This document shows positions 24,441 through 34,919 of a DNA stretch of 64,000 nt, in pieces (within the stretch, counting starts at the first letter, position 1; every line of letters starts with the position of its first letter). The notes under the pieces are model-generated. The model saw nothing but the letters and a program-made list of their open reading frames with translations, had not been told where the DNA came from and did no database searches. This stretch comes from Leptodontidium sp. MPI-SDFR-AT-0119 (taxonomy: Eukaryota; Ascomycota; Leotiomycetes; Helotiales; Leptodontidiaceae). The translations under genes were made by a program, and so were the position numbers. Location of the stretch: assembly GCA_020726505.1 (NCBI GenBank), contig JAHLEZ010000017.1, positions 1,054,001-1,118,000 of the forward strand. The letters are read 5' to 3'.

Positions 24441-24901
24441 GCTATCAGCACTACAGACTTTGTAGAAGCCTTAATAATCAATAAACCCTTTCTAATTGGT
24501 CCGTAATAACAAATTCAGTTCATAATCAAGGAAATTACAAGTAATCTCGGCAATGACTAGCGTACAGAGATTTAGTTATCTGGTCACTTAATATACTTGT
24601 GACTTAAACCTGTAATAGTATTCTAAATACGACTTTAAGGATAAGGCAAAGAACACGGATTAGAAGTCAATAAGATTATAATATACAAACAAGGATTTAA
24701 CAACTTAGATTTTCAACTATTAAAGATAAAATAATAAATTACTATTAAGGAGTTAAAATCGGCACTATTTATTTTAACTATTATAAGGCTTAAATAAGGG
24801 TTAAACAAAGATCGTTCTATTGCCCCGGACTATTCTTAGCGACTCCTCCGCTAAGTTTTCACGTTTTTAAAGGTTTACATTTCACGCTTAAAAGGTAAAA
24901 G

Positions 24902-25203
24902 TGTTACGACCTACGATGCGCCTCGTATTCTAACTGACACGGGCTCGTAGTATCACTGGCTATGCGACGGCGCTAAGCCTAATAGGGAAGACTAAGAGGC
25001 GAGTATACGACATATAGATGTAAATAGCCCCCGACTACGCTAAGCCCTATTAAGAGGGTCCTTCGTGTATTTATACTCGAGCTCTCCCTTATAGAGAGCT
25101 CTCTTTTCCTCCTTGTCTTTTCTTCTCGATTCTGAGCGTAGCTAGAGGCCTAAATACAAAGCTAGAGTCAACTCGCCGTATCAACCTCTTGCCAGCCGTA
25201 ACA
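24902..25203. repeat. Solo LTR, 302 bp, with 5-bp target duplication AAAAG
   Basis: The ends are TGTTACG and CGTAACA, a perfect 7-base terminal inverted repeat with the TG...CA rule. AAAAG stands immediately before (24,897-24,901) and immediately after (25,204-25,208). A TATA-like stretch and a pyrimidine-rich part lie inside, as in LTR promoters. No internal retroelement sequence adjoins it, so it is a recombination product of an element of a family different from the 280-bp LTR family. Orientation cannot be decided. Confidence 0.85.
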
Positions 25204-25547
25204 AAAAGTCAGTTTTATTAACGAAATAATCTTAATAAAGTTAGAGGAAGAAATGAGTCTTTCGGTACCGTTTTTTAGATAAAAATTAACATAAAATAAA
25301 AGAAAGGACATTACGTTTAATTATTTAAATAAAAATAAATAATAATATACAATATATATTCGTAATACTAGTTCTTATAAAAAGTTGTGGCCATTTTATA
25401 CTTATAAATCAGAGTCACCTATTCCTAAGCATAAGATCTCTATAAAAAGGGACCAAAGCAAATTTAGATTCTGGCTTTCACAAGCGAGGGAATCTAATTA
25501 ACTAATACTAATAGTATTAAGGAGAATAAGCAGAAATCAAAATTAAC

Positions 25548-25868
25548 ATGCTAAATAAAGTTACGGTAATAATTACAGAAAGTTTAGTAAGTTTCTTAGT
25601 GAGACTTTTAATCAAGACCGCAAATTCAATAGCCGTAAAAGCAAATTCGGATTTAAACACCCTACTAACGAGCGGGCTAGTCGCGGTTATTAAAGACGGT
25701 GTAAATAGACTAAGGACAGTTAAAGTAGAGACCACAGAATTCGATAAAAATAGACTTAATTATATACTAGGCAGGTTCTATTCAGCTGGTGTACCTTTTG
25801 ACATAGTAACTCCTATACTAACTGATAATATCGATATAGTGTTTTTCTGGTCTATAGACATCGTGTGA
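25548..25868 (+). other. Unrecognised 106-codon open stretch in AT-rich DNA
   Basis: Reads MLNKVTVIITESLVSFLVRL at the start and FDIVTPILTDNIDIVFFWSI near the end, a plausible mixed hydrophobic/charged protein rather than low complexity. It lies in otherwise RIP-mutated sequence where frames of this length are rare. No family is recognised; it may be a fragment of a mobile-element gene. The opposite strand also has an open frame of 72 codons here, which lowers confidence. Confidence 0.2.
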
Positions 25869-26050
25869 CGCTTGCTCTGTAAAGACAGCGATCACGTGTG
25901 ACGGTGGCCTCACATATCAACACTAGACATATGAAGATAACAAGAGTCTCTTAGAATCTACAACTAGGTAGGAAAGAAGGTAAGGAGAGAAGAGCTCTAT
26001 ATACAAAAAGGGGGAGCGCCATGGGGCCAATTAATCTCGGTAAGGCTCGG

Positions 26051-26684
26051 TTAGCTGGCATACCGGAAATGAGGCTCTGGGCGCTCCCAACCGTCACACA
26101 TCGCAGAATAATACAAATTCCGTGGTGACGGGGAGGTGACGAGTGAGGTTAAAGAATGACCAAATTCACAATCGTCTTCAGCATCTGCTTGCGTCTTTTT
26201 CGAAACTCGTACTGATTTACAATCTCGGAGAATTTTGACTTGTGCCTTCGTTACATGTCCTCTCGGTCGAATCTGGTTTGGGCGAGATTGCAGGAGGGAC
26301 GTGAGCTGCTTCTGGATATCTCGTTTGCTGAAAGGAATTAGTGAGCTCATCAATTATGCTTCGACTCCAGAATCACTTACCATGGTAGGAAGTCTTTTGC
26401 TTGTAGAACACTTGCGATCTCCTCTATGCCAAGCTCCGTCATGAGGTACGGCCTGACCAGCTTGCGTTTTCTCGTGGGCTCCAATTGTTCTTTGGTCTAC
26501 CCATAAGCCTTGAACGCTTCTTGACTGGTATCGCCATATTGATTGAGGAAGTAGACTGGATCCTCTTCCCAGGCTTAATAGGTGAAGAAAGCGTAGAATA
26601 CGGATCAGATGTTGCGCTAGACTCAAGGACTGGAGAGATGGAACAGACAAGGCCAACATTGGCAGGATCCATGATTTCCCACAA
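26051..26684 (-). pseudogene. Clr5-like / fungal DNA-binding-type protein, frameshifted
   Basis: A two-exon minus-strand gene. Exon 2 (26,327-26,051) follows a well-formed 53-nt intron (26,328-26,380; GTAAGT donor, CTTTCAG acceptor) and keeps frame with LVRPYLMTELGIEEIASVLQ and AKDFLP in exon 1, continuing KRDIQKQLTSLLQSRPNQIR. This helix-rich block resembles a leotiomycete family of short Clr5-like putative DNA-binding proteins (R-L-Y-L-x-T-x-L...V-L-x-x-x-x-F). Upstream, MWEIMDPANVG (26,684), PVKKRSRLMGRPKNNWS and a Ser/Pro-rich region look like the same protein but in a frame one base off. The shift lies at about 26,470-26,485. Either a true disabling indel or an assembly error. Confidence 0.5.
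26328..26380 (-). other. Intron of the Clr5-like gene
   Basis: 53 nt on the minus strand, GTAAGTGATT donor, CTAAT-type branch site and CTTTCAG acceptor. It joins two segments in frame, which supports that the gene was once real. Confidence 0.6.
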
Positions 26685-26719
26685 GACTCTGTGAGTCCAT
26701 GAATAGAAACCAATTTAAC

Positions 26720-27290
26720 CCAGAGGACAATGGAAATGATGGCCGATCATGTGTCGAGGAGAGACAGGCCTCTGGTTGAAAATATCGTGGAGCAGCCATT
26801 GTTAAAGGAGATGAAGATATGCATAAGATAGATGACCATCAGCTGCAGTGTTGTGCCTTTGTGATGTGCTGCACATTGAGGTGGGCGATGAGGCTGCATT
26901 ATCTGACCGCGAGATGAAGAGACGGGACAGACAAAAAGTCCAGGACCCCTCTCGCTTAAGCCCCTGTCTGGATGTCCCCAGGCGAGATGCAGGTGGACCT
27001 GGAGATAGGTACACGAGTTGTTCACGTGCTGACGTGTTTGTGGTACAGCTGCTGTAAAGCTGTGGCACTGTAGCGGCATTGAAGTTCTTGTTTCTTTCCC
27101 CCTTCCCATCCATTTGCTAAGCCACCAGAGACATCTTCAGTCAATAACTATGACAGCAACTTTTCATTTATTATCATGAGATTCTCCGTTCGGCTCTTCA
27201 GTCGAGCGCGGCATCACTTCTTACTGGCATAGAGATATTGTTCGTCTACAGTGGTGCTGGGTCCGCAGGGGATATGTTGAGAGACAACGT
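26720..27290. other. Region without supported gene
   Basis: Normal base composition. Overlapping minus-strand frames at 26,747-27,113 start at 27,109 and 27,113 but have no recognisable protein character (Cys/His/Ser scatter). Probably the upstream flank of the Clr5-like remnant. Confidence 0.4.
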
Positions 27291-27293
27291 CTT

Positions 27294-28120
27294 GTGACGG
27301 AACATTATAGACCAGATCGTCTCGCCGTCCCTTTGGCAAATTATTTCGGTAGCCGGCTCGGCATCAGTGTCGTCGGCTCAGGTGACAGCCTCACATCCAA
27401 CCGTTGGATTGAGGGTATCGCCAGAATGAGGAGGGGTATCAAGTACAGACGATGGCCACCAGATTTGGACTTTGTCGACATGGCGTGCTCAATTTTGGGT
27501 CCGTTAAAAATATTACCATAGCAGGGCAAGTTGTCCTAGACCTAGAAGATGTCTATGTGGATGATGTGAGCGCTATACTAAAGAGGCTTGTGTACAATGA
27601 TGAAGCTATTGCTTCATACGCATATCGTAAGTTAATGATCTCTCCAACGTCGAAACTCCTCCATCATATTGAAACTGAAGCACGAAGAAACGTCAGGGAT
27701 AAAGGATCCTGGGGTCCGCTCCGGAGACGAAACCGAGTCATATGATGACACGATCACTTCCATGGGTGATACTATACACCCTGCTCCAGAGCTCTGTCTT
27801 GAACCTTTCATATGGCCAATCGACCATGTCGTGATCCTCGACACGGGACATGAAGTCAGCTTCCTCGCTCAAGTCGCGCAAAGGGCATTCAACCTGTGCA
27901 TTGAATCTGCCAGAAATGATAGCAACACTTGCATCCCTAGCTATGGGCTCGCAGCTCGTGGTGCGGCACTGTACTCTATCGAGGGGACCAGACAGTATGA
28001 CACGGCACCTGGCGGTGAATTGAAGTGGGATTTTGACACCGGAGACTGGGCCAAACAGACAAAGGACGTCCAGCAAGGAAGGAGGAGAATCAGATTCAAA
28101 ATTTGGATACTAGTCAAGAA
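27294..28120 (+). pseudogene. Decayed Hsp70/actin-like ATPase-domain protein (tentative)
   Basis: Three successive plus-strand frames carry protein-like text: LGISVVGSGDSLTSNRWIEG, then VVLDLEDVYVDDVSAILKRL, then PEL/LEPFIWPIDHVVILDT and CIPSYGLAARGAALYSIEGT. The last segment resembles the end of fungal Hsp70-like ATPase domains, where a P-x-x-A-V-x-x-G-A-x-x-x-x-L motif is usual. The parts do not join in one frame and I see no clean introns, so this looks like a pseudogene. It converges on the sulfite pump gene, and the last open frame runs on to 28,259 across that gene's stop codon. The assignment is weak. Confidence 0.3.
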
Positions 28121-28225
28121 GAACTGTAAAGGTAGCGCGGCCAGATGTCGACTTCCAACAGGATGGTTCCCATGTCGCTCTCATAAATGGCAACATGCTA
28201 CCAATTTCGTTGTTTTATTCAGCCA

Positions 28226-29752
28226 TCATACTGTCAACTCCTCAGGACAATTATTTTGAGCTTGTTCCTTCTTCCCCTCAAGATCTTTCAAGCAAGGTGC
28301 GAAGAAGATCTCTCCCGTCCAAGCTCTCCTGATGGTGCCTATCGCGACCATGATCCACAGCAGCGTGACAGCGACGGAGAAAATCTACATTTGATCAGCC
28401 ACCAAACTCAACATGAAGAAATAGCGAAAGGGCGGGATACCGTCCCAAGCACCTTGAAAAACAGCGACGGCAACTCCTTCGCCATCTGTGTCGTGGAAGT
28501 CGCAAACACACCCAACGGAAACGTAAATCCCCACCAGCCCATATTGAACGGGAACCGACTCCTCGTAATACTCGCCGCAGCAAAGAAGAGCCACACCAAC
28601 CCGAATCCCCAAAGCACAGTAGCGATCAGCCACCCGAGCACATATAAGAACAGGCCGGCATTGACGGCCCCGCCTTCAGCCGGCTGGAGAGATAGCGTGT
28701 GAATGATGGGGAAGATCTCCATGGCTACCTTTCCGAGCTGCATTATGGCGAACCCGCCTTGTCCCAGGGGACCGATAGGGAGGAAAACCGAGACGATTAC
28801 CTCGCGGGGTGGGAGGGCGTGGAGCGTTAGTCGCTGGAAGTAAATTACCAAAACACACATCGCGAGGGGAACGCCGGTGCCCCAGAGGATGTAGGATACT
28901 ATGACTGTCCAGAGGGCGTGTTGTGGGTTTGAGAGGGCGGAGGCTATGATCCCACCTGAAGCAGAGGCAACGATTGGTGCCACGATAGGGAGGAGCCAGG
29001 TTGCTGTCGTAGTTTGGAGGGTTGCTTTGTGGATGTACATTCTGCTACGTGTGAGCGGAGGGGTAGATCGTGGGAGAAAGGGGAAGTACATTACGAATGG
29101 CATGTAGAAACAACATGCCAGGGACAGAGCGACGTCAATCCACCATAATGCCCAAGCCTATACATATCTCGTCAACACTTACTTCATGTCAAGACGAATC
29201 CCATAGCAGAGAACTGACCAATTGCACAAACCTATCACCCCAAGCCGGCACGCACACGAAAACGATCATGTTGATGATAGTCGCCAATGCCATTGGGAAC
29301 GTTCCCAGAAACAAGCTCTGTGCCGGGTGTCTGGTCATCGCCCACCATATCTCCGGATACAATGTATACCGCAAGATGGAAATAGCGAGGAATGAGAGGA
29401 AGAGGCCGATATTCAAGCAAAAAACTACGATGGAGAGGTAGTAAAGCCAGTCCCCATTATAGGGTAAGTTATGCAGGAGAATCGAGACGATCCCTGTGCC
29501 CATGCATACGGCGAACCATCTGTAAGGCATAAGTGATGAGGACTAACAGGTAGGGATATGATAAAGAGAGACTCACGAGGGTGTGAAATTCCTGACTATC
29601 CTTCGCCATCCTCGGTTGTGCTTGGATATCTTCATGGGAGACCTCTCTTGCTGAAGAGGTTCACGGACGGAAGTGTCTTGCAGCCCACTTTCTGTTGTTG
29701 TTACTCTTTCTGGACCAGTGTTGGCCGCGAGAGGCCTATCTGTATTTTGCAT
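28226..29752 (-). CDS. SSU1: Sulfite efflux pump, Ssu1-type TDT family (4 exons)
   Basis: Exons 29,752-29,577, 29,519-29,228, 29,157-28,441 and 28,384-28,226 join in frame to 447 residues, a usual Ssu1 length. After an acidic/basic N-terminal tail come about ten membrane segments. Diagnostic text: TPSWFAVCMGTGIVSILLHN at the exon 1/2 junction, HPAQSLFLGTFPMALATIIN, AWALWWIDVALSLA, GIIASALSNPQHA and MGWWGFTFPLGVFATST. The family exports sulfite through the plasma membrane and confers sulfite tolerance; in fungi that reduce disulfides extracellularly it also supports sulfite secretion. The second intron uses a less usual donor (GTGCAA) but is the only one that restores the conserved sequence. 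The last exon gives a cytosolic tail ending NCPEELTV. It is the one intact gene in a stretch of relics. Confidence 0.92.
28385..28440 (-). other. Intron 3 of the sulfite pump gene
   Basis: 56 nt, donor GTATCC, acceptor AATGTAG. Joins FFKVLGT to IFSVAVTLLW; without it the last membrane segment would be lost. Confidence 0.8.
29158..29227 (-). other. Intron 2 of the sulfite pump gene
   Basis: 70 nt, donor GTGCAA, acceptor TGTATAG. Joins VPAWGDRF to AWALWWID. A competing donor two codons upstream would break the frame. Confidence 0.75.
29520..29576 (-). other. Intron 1 of the sulfite pump gene
   Basis: 57 nt, GTGAGT donor, CTTACAG acceptor. It joins FTPS to WFAVCMG, a conserved family segment. 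Confidence 0.85.
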
Positions 29753-30584
29753 TTGGCTCGCTATCAAGATTATCGCACCCCTGAACACCAAGGAAAGGTA
29801 AAAATAGAAAAATCAATGGAAAGAATAGTAAACGAGGTAACCAGCAGTCGTAACTGGCACTTCATATATTCCTCTAGAAGCCGAGAAAGGAATAAGGGTG
29901 TTTCGTAGCTGACTCACGAAGGAATGAACGCCGGATGAGGAAAACAAGGTCCACTTGCGGGCTTTATCAACTCACCCGACTCAAGCCACTAGTCTAACTT
30001 TGCCCTTCCCGCATGCCACTATTCCCGGATCTATTGCCACTGTACTGCTGACATTGGTGGTAATCGGAGTTTCTCGGCATCTTGATGACTCTCTGATGAT
30101 CTGATGACGAGCGGGCTGCGGGTGGGTTGACTTAACGAACCTGAAATCAGTAGTCTGTGCGCCACAGGGCATTTCACAGCCAAATCAAAAATCGGAGTAT
30201 TTTTTGGAAAATATAATTCAAAAAGCTAGTCAAAAAAAAAAAAACATTAATACGCTTCTTCTTTATAATATACACGAAGAAAAAAGTTGTGAGATTACAT
30301 CGTTACTTAGTAATTATCAGTCAAGTTGCCGACTTCAGGTTTTCAAAGCCTTCGCTAAACACCCTGTAGACCACGGACCCATGGTTCCAGGTTCGTAAGT
30401 AAGAAATAAAGATCCAGCCAATTCCTTTGCATCTGACCTCCCTCGTTTTGGTTCTCCACCTCTCAAGGGTGGCAAGGCTGGCGAAACTGAACCACTCCAC
30501 CTCCCTATCTATCATCACCGTATCCCATAAACCTCCAACACAACCAACAACATAGACAACGACAATGAATTTGGCGCCGATGCG
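29753..30584. other. Intergenic region upstream of the sulfite pump gene
   Basis: Normal to moderately AT-rich. An A-run of about 13 lies near 30,233. No gene, tRNA or clear regulatory motif was recognised. The presumed promoter of the pump gene is the part next to 29,752. Confidence 0.45.
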
Positions 30585-31480
30585 GATTTCCTCGCTACCC
30601 TAGTAGTATTAATAGTCCCAACTCCAGCTCTAGTACGCGTACAACAGCCAACCCCGCAAAGAATCCCACAACCTACCCCTTAACGCCTCGACCGCGCCCC
30701 TTCAACTACAACTTCCTCCAGCCCCAAAGTTATCTAGCCAACTATTTAAGTAATAGCCTTACAAACAATTGGCTCTTCGATTCTCGTCTCGCCCTAATAA
30801 AAGGGAAATCCGATCCTCACGAACAGGCGCTCTTTTACCGGGAATACTTCGATATACCCGCAAGTTACGTCCTAAGCGCTACGATATGTGCGCTCTCCTT
30901 ATCTCTAAAATACTACTGTTTGTATCTTAAATATATATATAATCGTATTAAAGGCTTTTAGGGGAAATATAATTTACGGGTCTTGCTTATAATAGTGGAT
31001 ATCGGGAATTATAAAGAAAGCTTGAAGAAGCTATCTAAGACGAGTCTAGTAAATAATGTTACGGTGATTTTATACTAGAGCATAGTGGAAGTAGCACGAT
31101 ATTTGGAATTATATAAGAGCTATAAATATGAGAATAACGGGTACACGAAGAAGATATTGGATTTCGTAACGGTGTTAAGAAGTATTAATAAGACGGATGT
31201 AGTATCTATTATTAGTACTTTTAGTAGTATTAAGAATGCGGTTAATACGAGGCTAAAGGAAGTTGCTATCGTAGGCGAATAAGGTAAAAAGAAGGTTAGA
31301 AGATAATAGATTATTATTAACGAGTTGTTTAGGGCTTAGAAAGCGACGAAGAAAGTTATTACAAAGATTACTAAGAGATTAAGTGGTGGTGTAGTAGCGG
31401 TATTAGCGAAACTACGACAAAATTAAAACCTCGATTAGAACTTTAGTTTAAAATCTGCACCTGCTGCTACTTCTTATTGT
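30585..31480 (+). pseudogene. RIP-degraded coding relic, family unknown
   Basis: Composition turns TpA-rich with many stops, but in-frame protein-like fragments persist on the plus strand: NFLQPQSYLANYLSNSLTNN, LFDSRLALIKGK, HEQALFYREYFDIPASYVLS, then KYENNGYTKKILDFVTVLRS and KNAVNTRLKEVAIV (31,085-31,282). The order and spacing suggest one former gene or transposon gene of at least 230 codons. I do not recognise it. It shares the mutation pattern of the RIP island, so it was probably repeated in the genome. Confidence 0.4.
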
Positions 31481-31969
31481 GTTTCGAATTCTATTAGCTT
31501 GTTTAGCTTTTGACCCTTCCAAAATTTCCATTTCGCGTAGCGCCTGTTTCATTTCTCGGATACGCACCAAGAAAGTATATTGAATGTAGTATACAGTACA
31601 TTAATTTAGGGACACGAATTGGCGGATAATGTCTCCTTCCTTCAGCTACCTCATTTTGAGGCAACCTTCAAGTCAACTCGCCAATCACGCCGCGATCAAC
31701 TGAATACGGTTATCTTCCCTCCACGCAATGCCTTCCCAACCTACTGAGCGTGAGTATGCAATTCAGATTCCATGCACGAAAGGAAGACAATATACTAGCA
31801 CCAGCATGCGAACCATCATGAGGGCATTGATGGGCCATAATACTAATCGCAACATGTATATCGGGATTATAACTTATAAGTCCGACACTTTTATATATAA
31901 AAAACCGATAGATCTATGATAGGAAGGTACTAATAGATCTTAGAAGTATAAGGCCAAAGCTCTTGCACC
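31481..31969. other. Region without supported gene
   Basis: Mixed composition between two relics. A 63-codon plus-strand frame (31,728-31,919) shows no protein character beyond chance. It may include further decayed 3' sequence of the secreted-protein relic. Confidence 0.35.
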
Positions 31970-32439
31970 TATAACGTATTCAGCTGACAATTCTCCGTCG
32001 AGATATAAGTCGCAGGTGTAGGTAGACCTAGCATGCGAAACTCCCTGTGATAGTTGCCAAGTAATTGTATAAGGCGACGGCTTAATCTAGGGCATGTGTA
32101 ACTGTGTTGCTGGCGTTGGTACAGGCTGGTTCTCTCTTCTGAAGACTACGCAGGGCGATAGGACTTATAGGGGCAGTACCGAATCCTGAGAATCCGCATG
32201 TTAATACTGTACGCTTTCGAACTGGGCAGATATAGTGGAAATATTACCTAGAGCGGGATAGTGTACAGATTAGCGGATGTGAGATTCAGTGATGCTAGAT
32301 TGGGTATGCCTGGGCTGGGAATGACTTCTGGAAAGTCGGCGATGGCTCTGGTGGATACTACAGCTCTTGGAAGAGTAGAGACATTGGAAACAGCTAATAC
32401 TAAAAGAAGTGTAATGAGATATGTGGTAAATGGGGTCAT
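31970..32439 (-). pseudogene. Small secreted protein, decayed
   Basis: Starts at 32,439 with a clear signal peptide (MTPFTTYLITLLLVLAVSNV), then PSPGIPNLASLNLTSANLY and an in-frame TAG (CAG-to-TAG is a RIP-type change) directly before a GTAATA donor. After a matching acceptor (TTCTCAG), a second segment reads FGTAPISPIALRSLQKREPA, CTNASNTVTHALD, then a stop, and after a shift STYTCDLYLDGEL. This pattern (short secreted, Cys-containing, intron after the first third) fits a family of fungal secreted proteins of unknown role. The two exons do not join in frame and stops interrupt exon 2, so it is a pseudogene. Confidence 0.5.
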
Positions 32440-34919
32440 TGTTAAGATTTTTGAGTATTTGTAAGATCCTTCTTAGGCGATGTGAGGCAGAGTAAAAGCT
32501 TGGTGAGGGAAGAAATGGAATTATTAAAATTGGATAACTGTTTCTTTATATACTACAATAGACAAATGCACTTCTAAAATGCATCTGATGTGAAGTTAAG
32601 GAGAACATGGCCTAAAAGTTTTTGTAGGTTTTACCCGAGGCTCTAAATATTATTGGCCCAATTGACAAAGATGCCAAGGTTCTCCCCCAAAATTGAAGAA
32701 AGACCAATCCGATTGACTCGGTCGTGTTAATTTCCTCAGCAAAATAGTGCAGTGGATGATTCGTTGGCGATGTAACTTGAATCAGTTAAATCGTTAATAG
32801 ACCTTCGATTGAGATTGTGGTAAGTTGGCAATGATTGGGTTTCCGGTACTCAAGTTACCCGGACGTTCTCATGTTTACATTAGGTGGACCGCGCTTCGAC
32901 GATCTCAGGGCTTGTTCAACTCGCCCCAAAACAGTATCAAGATATATGGTAACAGAGAAAACCTATCTCGTCATAAACAGTCCAGATAATCGTCGTTCTC
33001 AGCTCATTAGTTCTTTATCTCTGGTTCAGTCTTTGGAGGAGGTACCTCTCCCCACTCACCCCTCATGACAAACACTTTTTACGGTACCAAGAGGGATACG
33101 TGGAACACTAGCCATGAGCCGCCGTACATAATCGTCCCTCCCATTAATCCTTCTCGGCGAGTACTCTCAATTATTGAAACCCAGCTGCTGGGGCGAATGC
33201 CTAGAACAAACAAACGGGGATCCCCATTGTTCTCGCATTTCAACGAGGGAAGAGTTTTGATTTTTGTTCTTCTTGGCCTTTTTCATTGATTGAATGGAAC
33301 CATTCCTTGATGGTTGTAAATCCTCTTCAAAAATTTCACTTGCCCCTTCTCATAGTTGAATGCTCGAAGGATTGATGCCTGCAGAATATTTCACTTGTTT
33401 TCCCAATCTATAAATACCTCTCGACAGTCCGGAATTTGCTACGTCACTACTCTATACTAGAGTTCTGTATAACTATTGTGTTATTAAAGTTTATGATATC
33501 GATAGCCTTGCTCCTCGCTGAGCTGCATCATCTAGATGCAGGCTGCTAAAAAGGTCAAGATCTCGCTTAATTGTAAACAATGACACATGTGAGGGGTCAT
33601 TGCAGACCAATGCGTTAACTCGAGCCTTGTAGACTTGCGAGTAAGTTTAATATTGGAAATGGAAGGAATGGAGAGGCACTCGCTTTCCAGGCATCTAATA
33701 GTCAGTACTGGGCAGATTATTTTAAGAAGAAAGCCAGGATGGCCAAGATGAGCACTGAAAATACCAATCCTCACCTCAAGGTGCATCTGTAAACCGCCAA
33801 ACAGAAACAAAGGAGTATCATATGTACGATGATGTCAGTCTGAAGAAACCATCGTTCTAATAGAGAGAGATCTTACGCCTAACGACGGAGAAGTTACATA
33901 CCGCGTCACATGACCCCTCTGAAAGCCTGACTGCGTCTTTCGTTTTATTGCAGCGTCATCAGTTCAGCTCCATTTGGAACCTTCCCGCATGTTTCTGCTT
34001 CCAATCCGCCTTCGGGATTTCATCGATTTCTCATTGGGCAAGATTCCTGGCAAACATATTTCTTCAGCTCACGCTTGAAAGATTGCCAATAGTACTGCCA
34101 TGCAAGAGGCATGCATGCGCCCGACACCAGCGCTGCTTTAGAATTGTCACCACCAAATATCTCCGCTAAGCCTCTAAAGTGAGGAATCAAATAATTGCAA
34201 ACCAACGAGAACTTCTGTTGTTGGAGGTGCATCTGCCAGAAATAAATTGTTCTTTGATGCCGTTGGATTATCCCATTTGAAATCCAGAACTCCCAGAGGT
34301 TACAAACTCATCAAGATATCACTTCCCGCTGATACTATCAAACTGTTTATAAGGAATAATCCCACAGCCTCTTTCATGCTTCCAAGTGTTTGCTACTACT
34401 GGGCTAGCCCGGTAAATATTGGCAATACTGCGCACTGCCCTAATCCTTCCCAAGGCTCTGGACCCAAGCCACCCTAAATGTCACCACCGATGCAGGTTTC
34501 TAGGCACATCTACCTCGATTATGCCGATCTTGTCTTCGAATAATGCAGTTCTAGCCTTTCCTAGTCTCAAGTTCCCCGAAATTTGCTTTTTCTCGCCCGT
34601 GCCGTCCTGTGGATGGGCTCACTTCTTCCCGCTGTCGCACAAAACAGACGAGATCTATTTGTGGTTGTTTTTAGAGCCTCGAACGTAGTCCTATGTTCCA
34701 TCAGTGGTACCCCTTTATTCCCCCATAACTTGAAACAAATTCTACAAACATCAAACCCTCCTTCGTATGTATCGATATCTCTGTTATATAATCTCTGTCA
34801 AGAAACAAGCTTCATACTGCGCTGTTCACAGCACCCCGTTACAGTACCAACTGAAATTCTATTCGATTGAGGAAAAATTGGTTTCAAGGCTGTAGATTCC
34901 TCCATCTTTCAACTTGATC
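32440..34919. other. Long region without supported gene
   Basis: About 2.5 kb of ordinary composition. Frames of 60-95 codons occur on both strands (for example 33,532-33,810 minus, 34,583-34,870 plus) but none has recognisable domains, and no splice pattern links them. The right part is the presumed promoter and leader of the Cys-rich membrane protein gene. Confidence 0.4.

Larger units (their letters stand above)
24441..26040. repeat. RIP-like AT-rich segment with a solo LTR
   Basis: Composition drops back to TpA-rich, stop-filled sequence. It contains a 302-bp solo LTR and one surviving open stretch (both annotated separately). Nothing else is recognisable. Normal composition resumes near 26,040. 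Confidence 0.65.

Noticed and set aside
28408..29107. Plus-strand frames over the sulfite pump exons
   Set aside because: Antisense to a recognised transporter.
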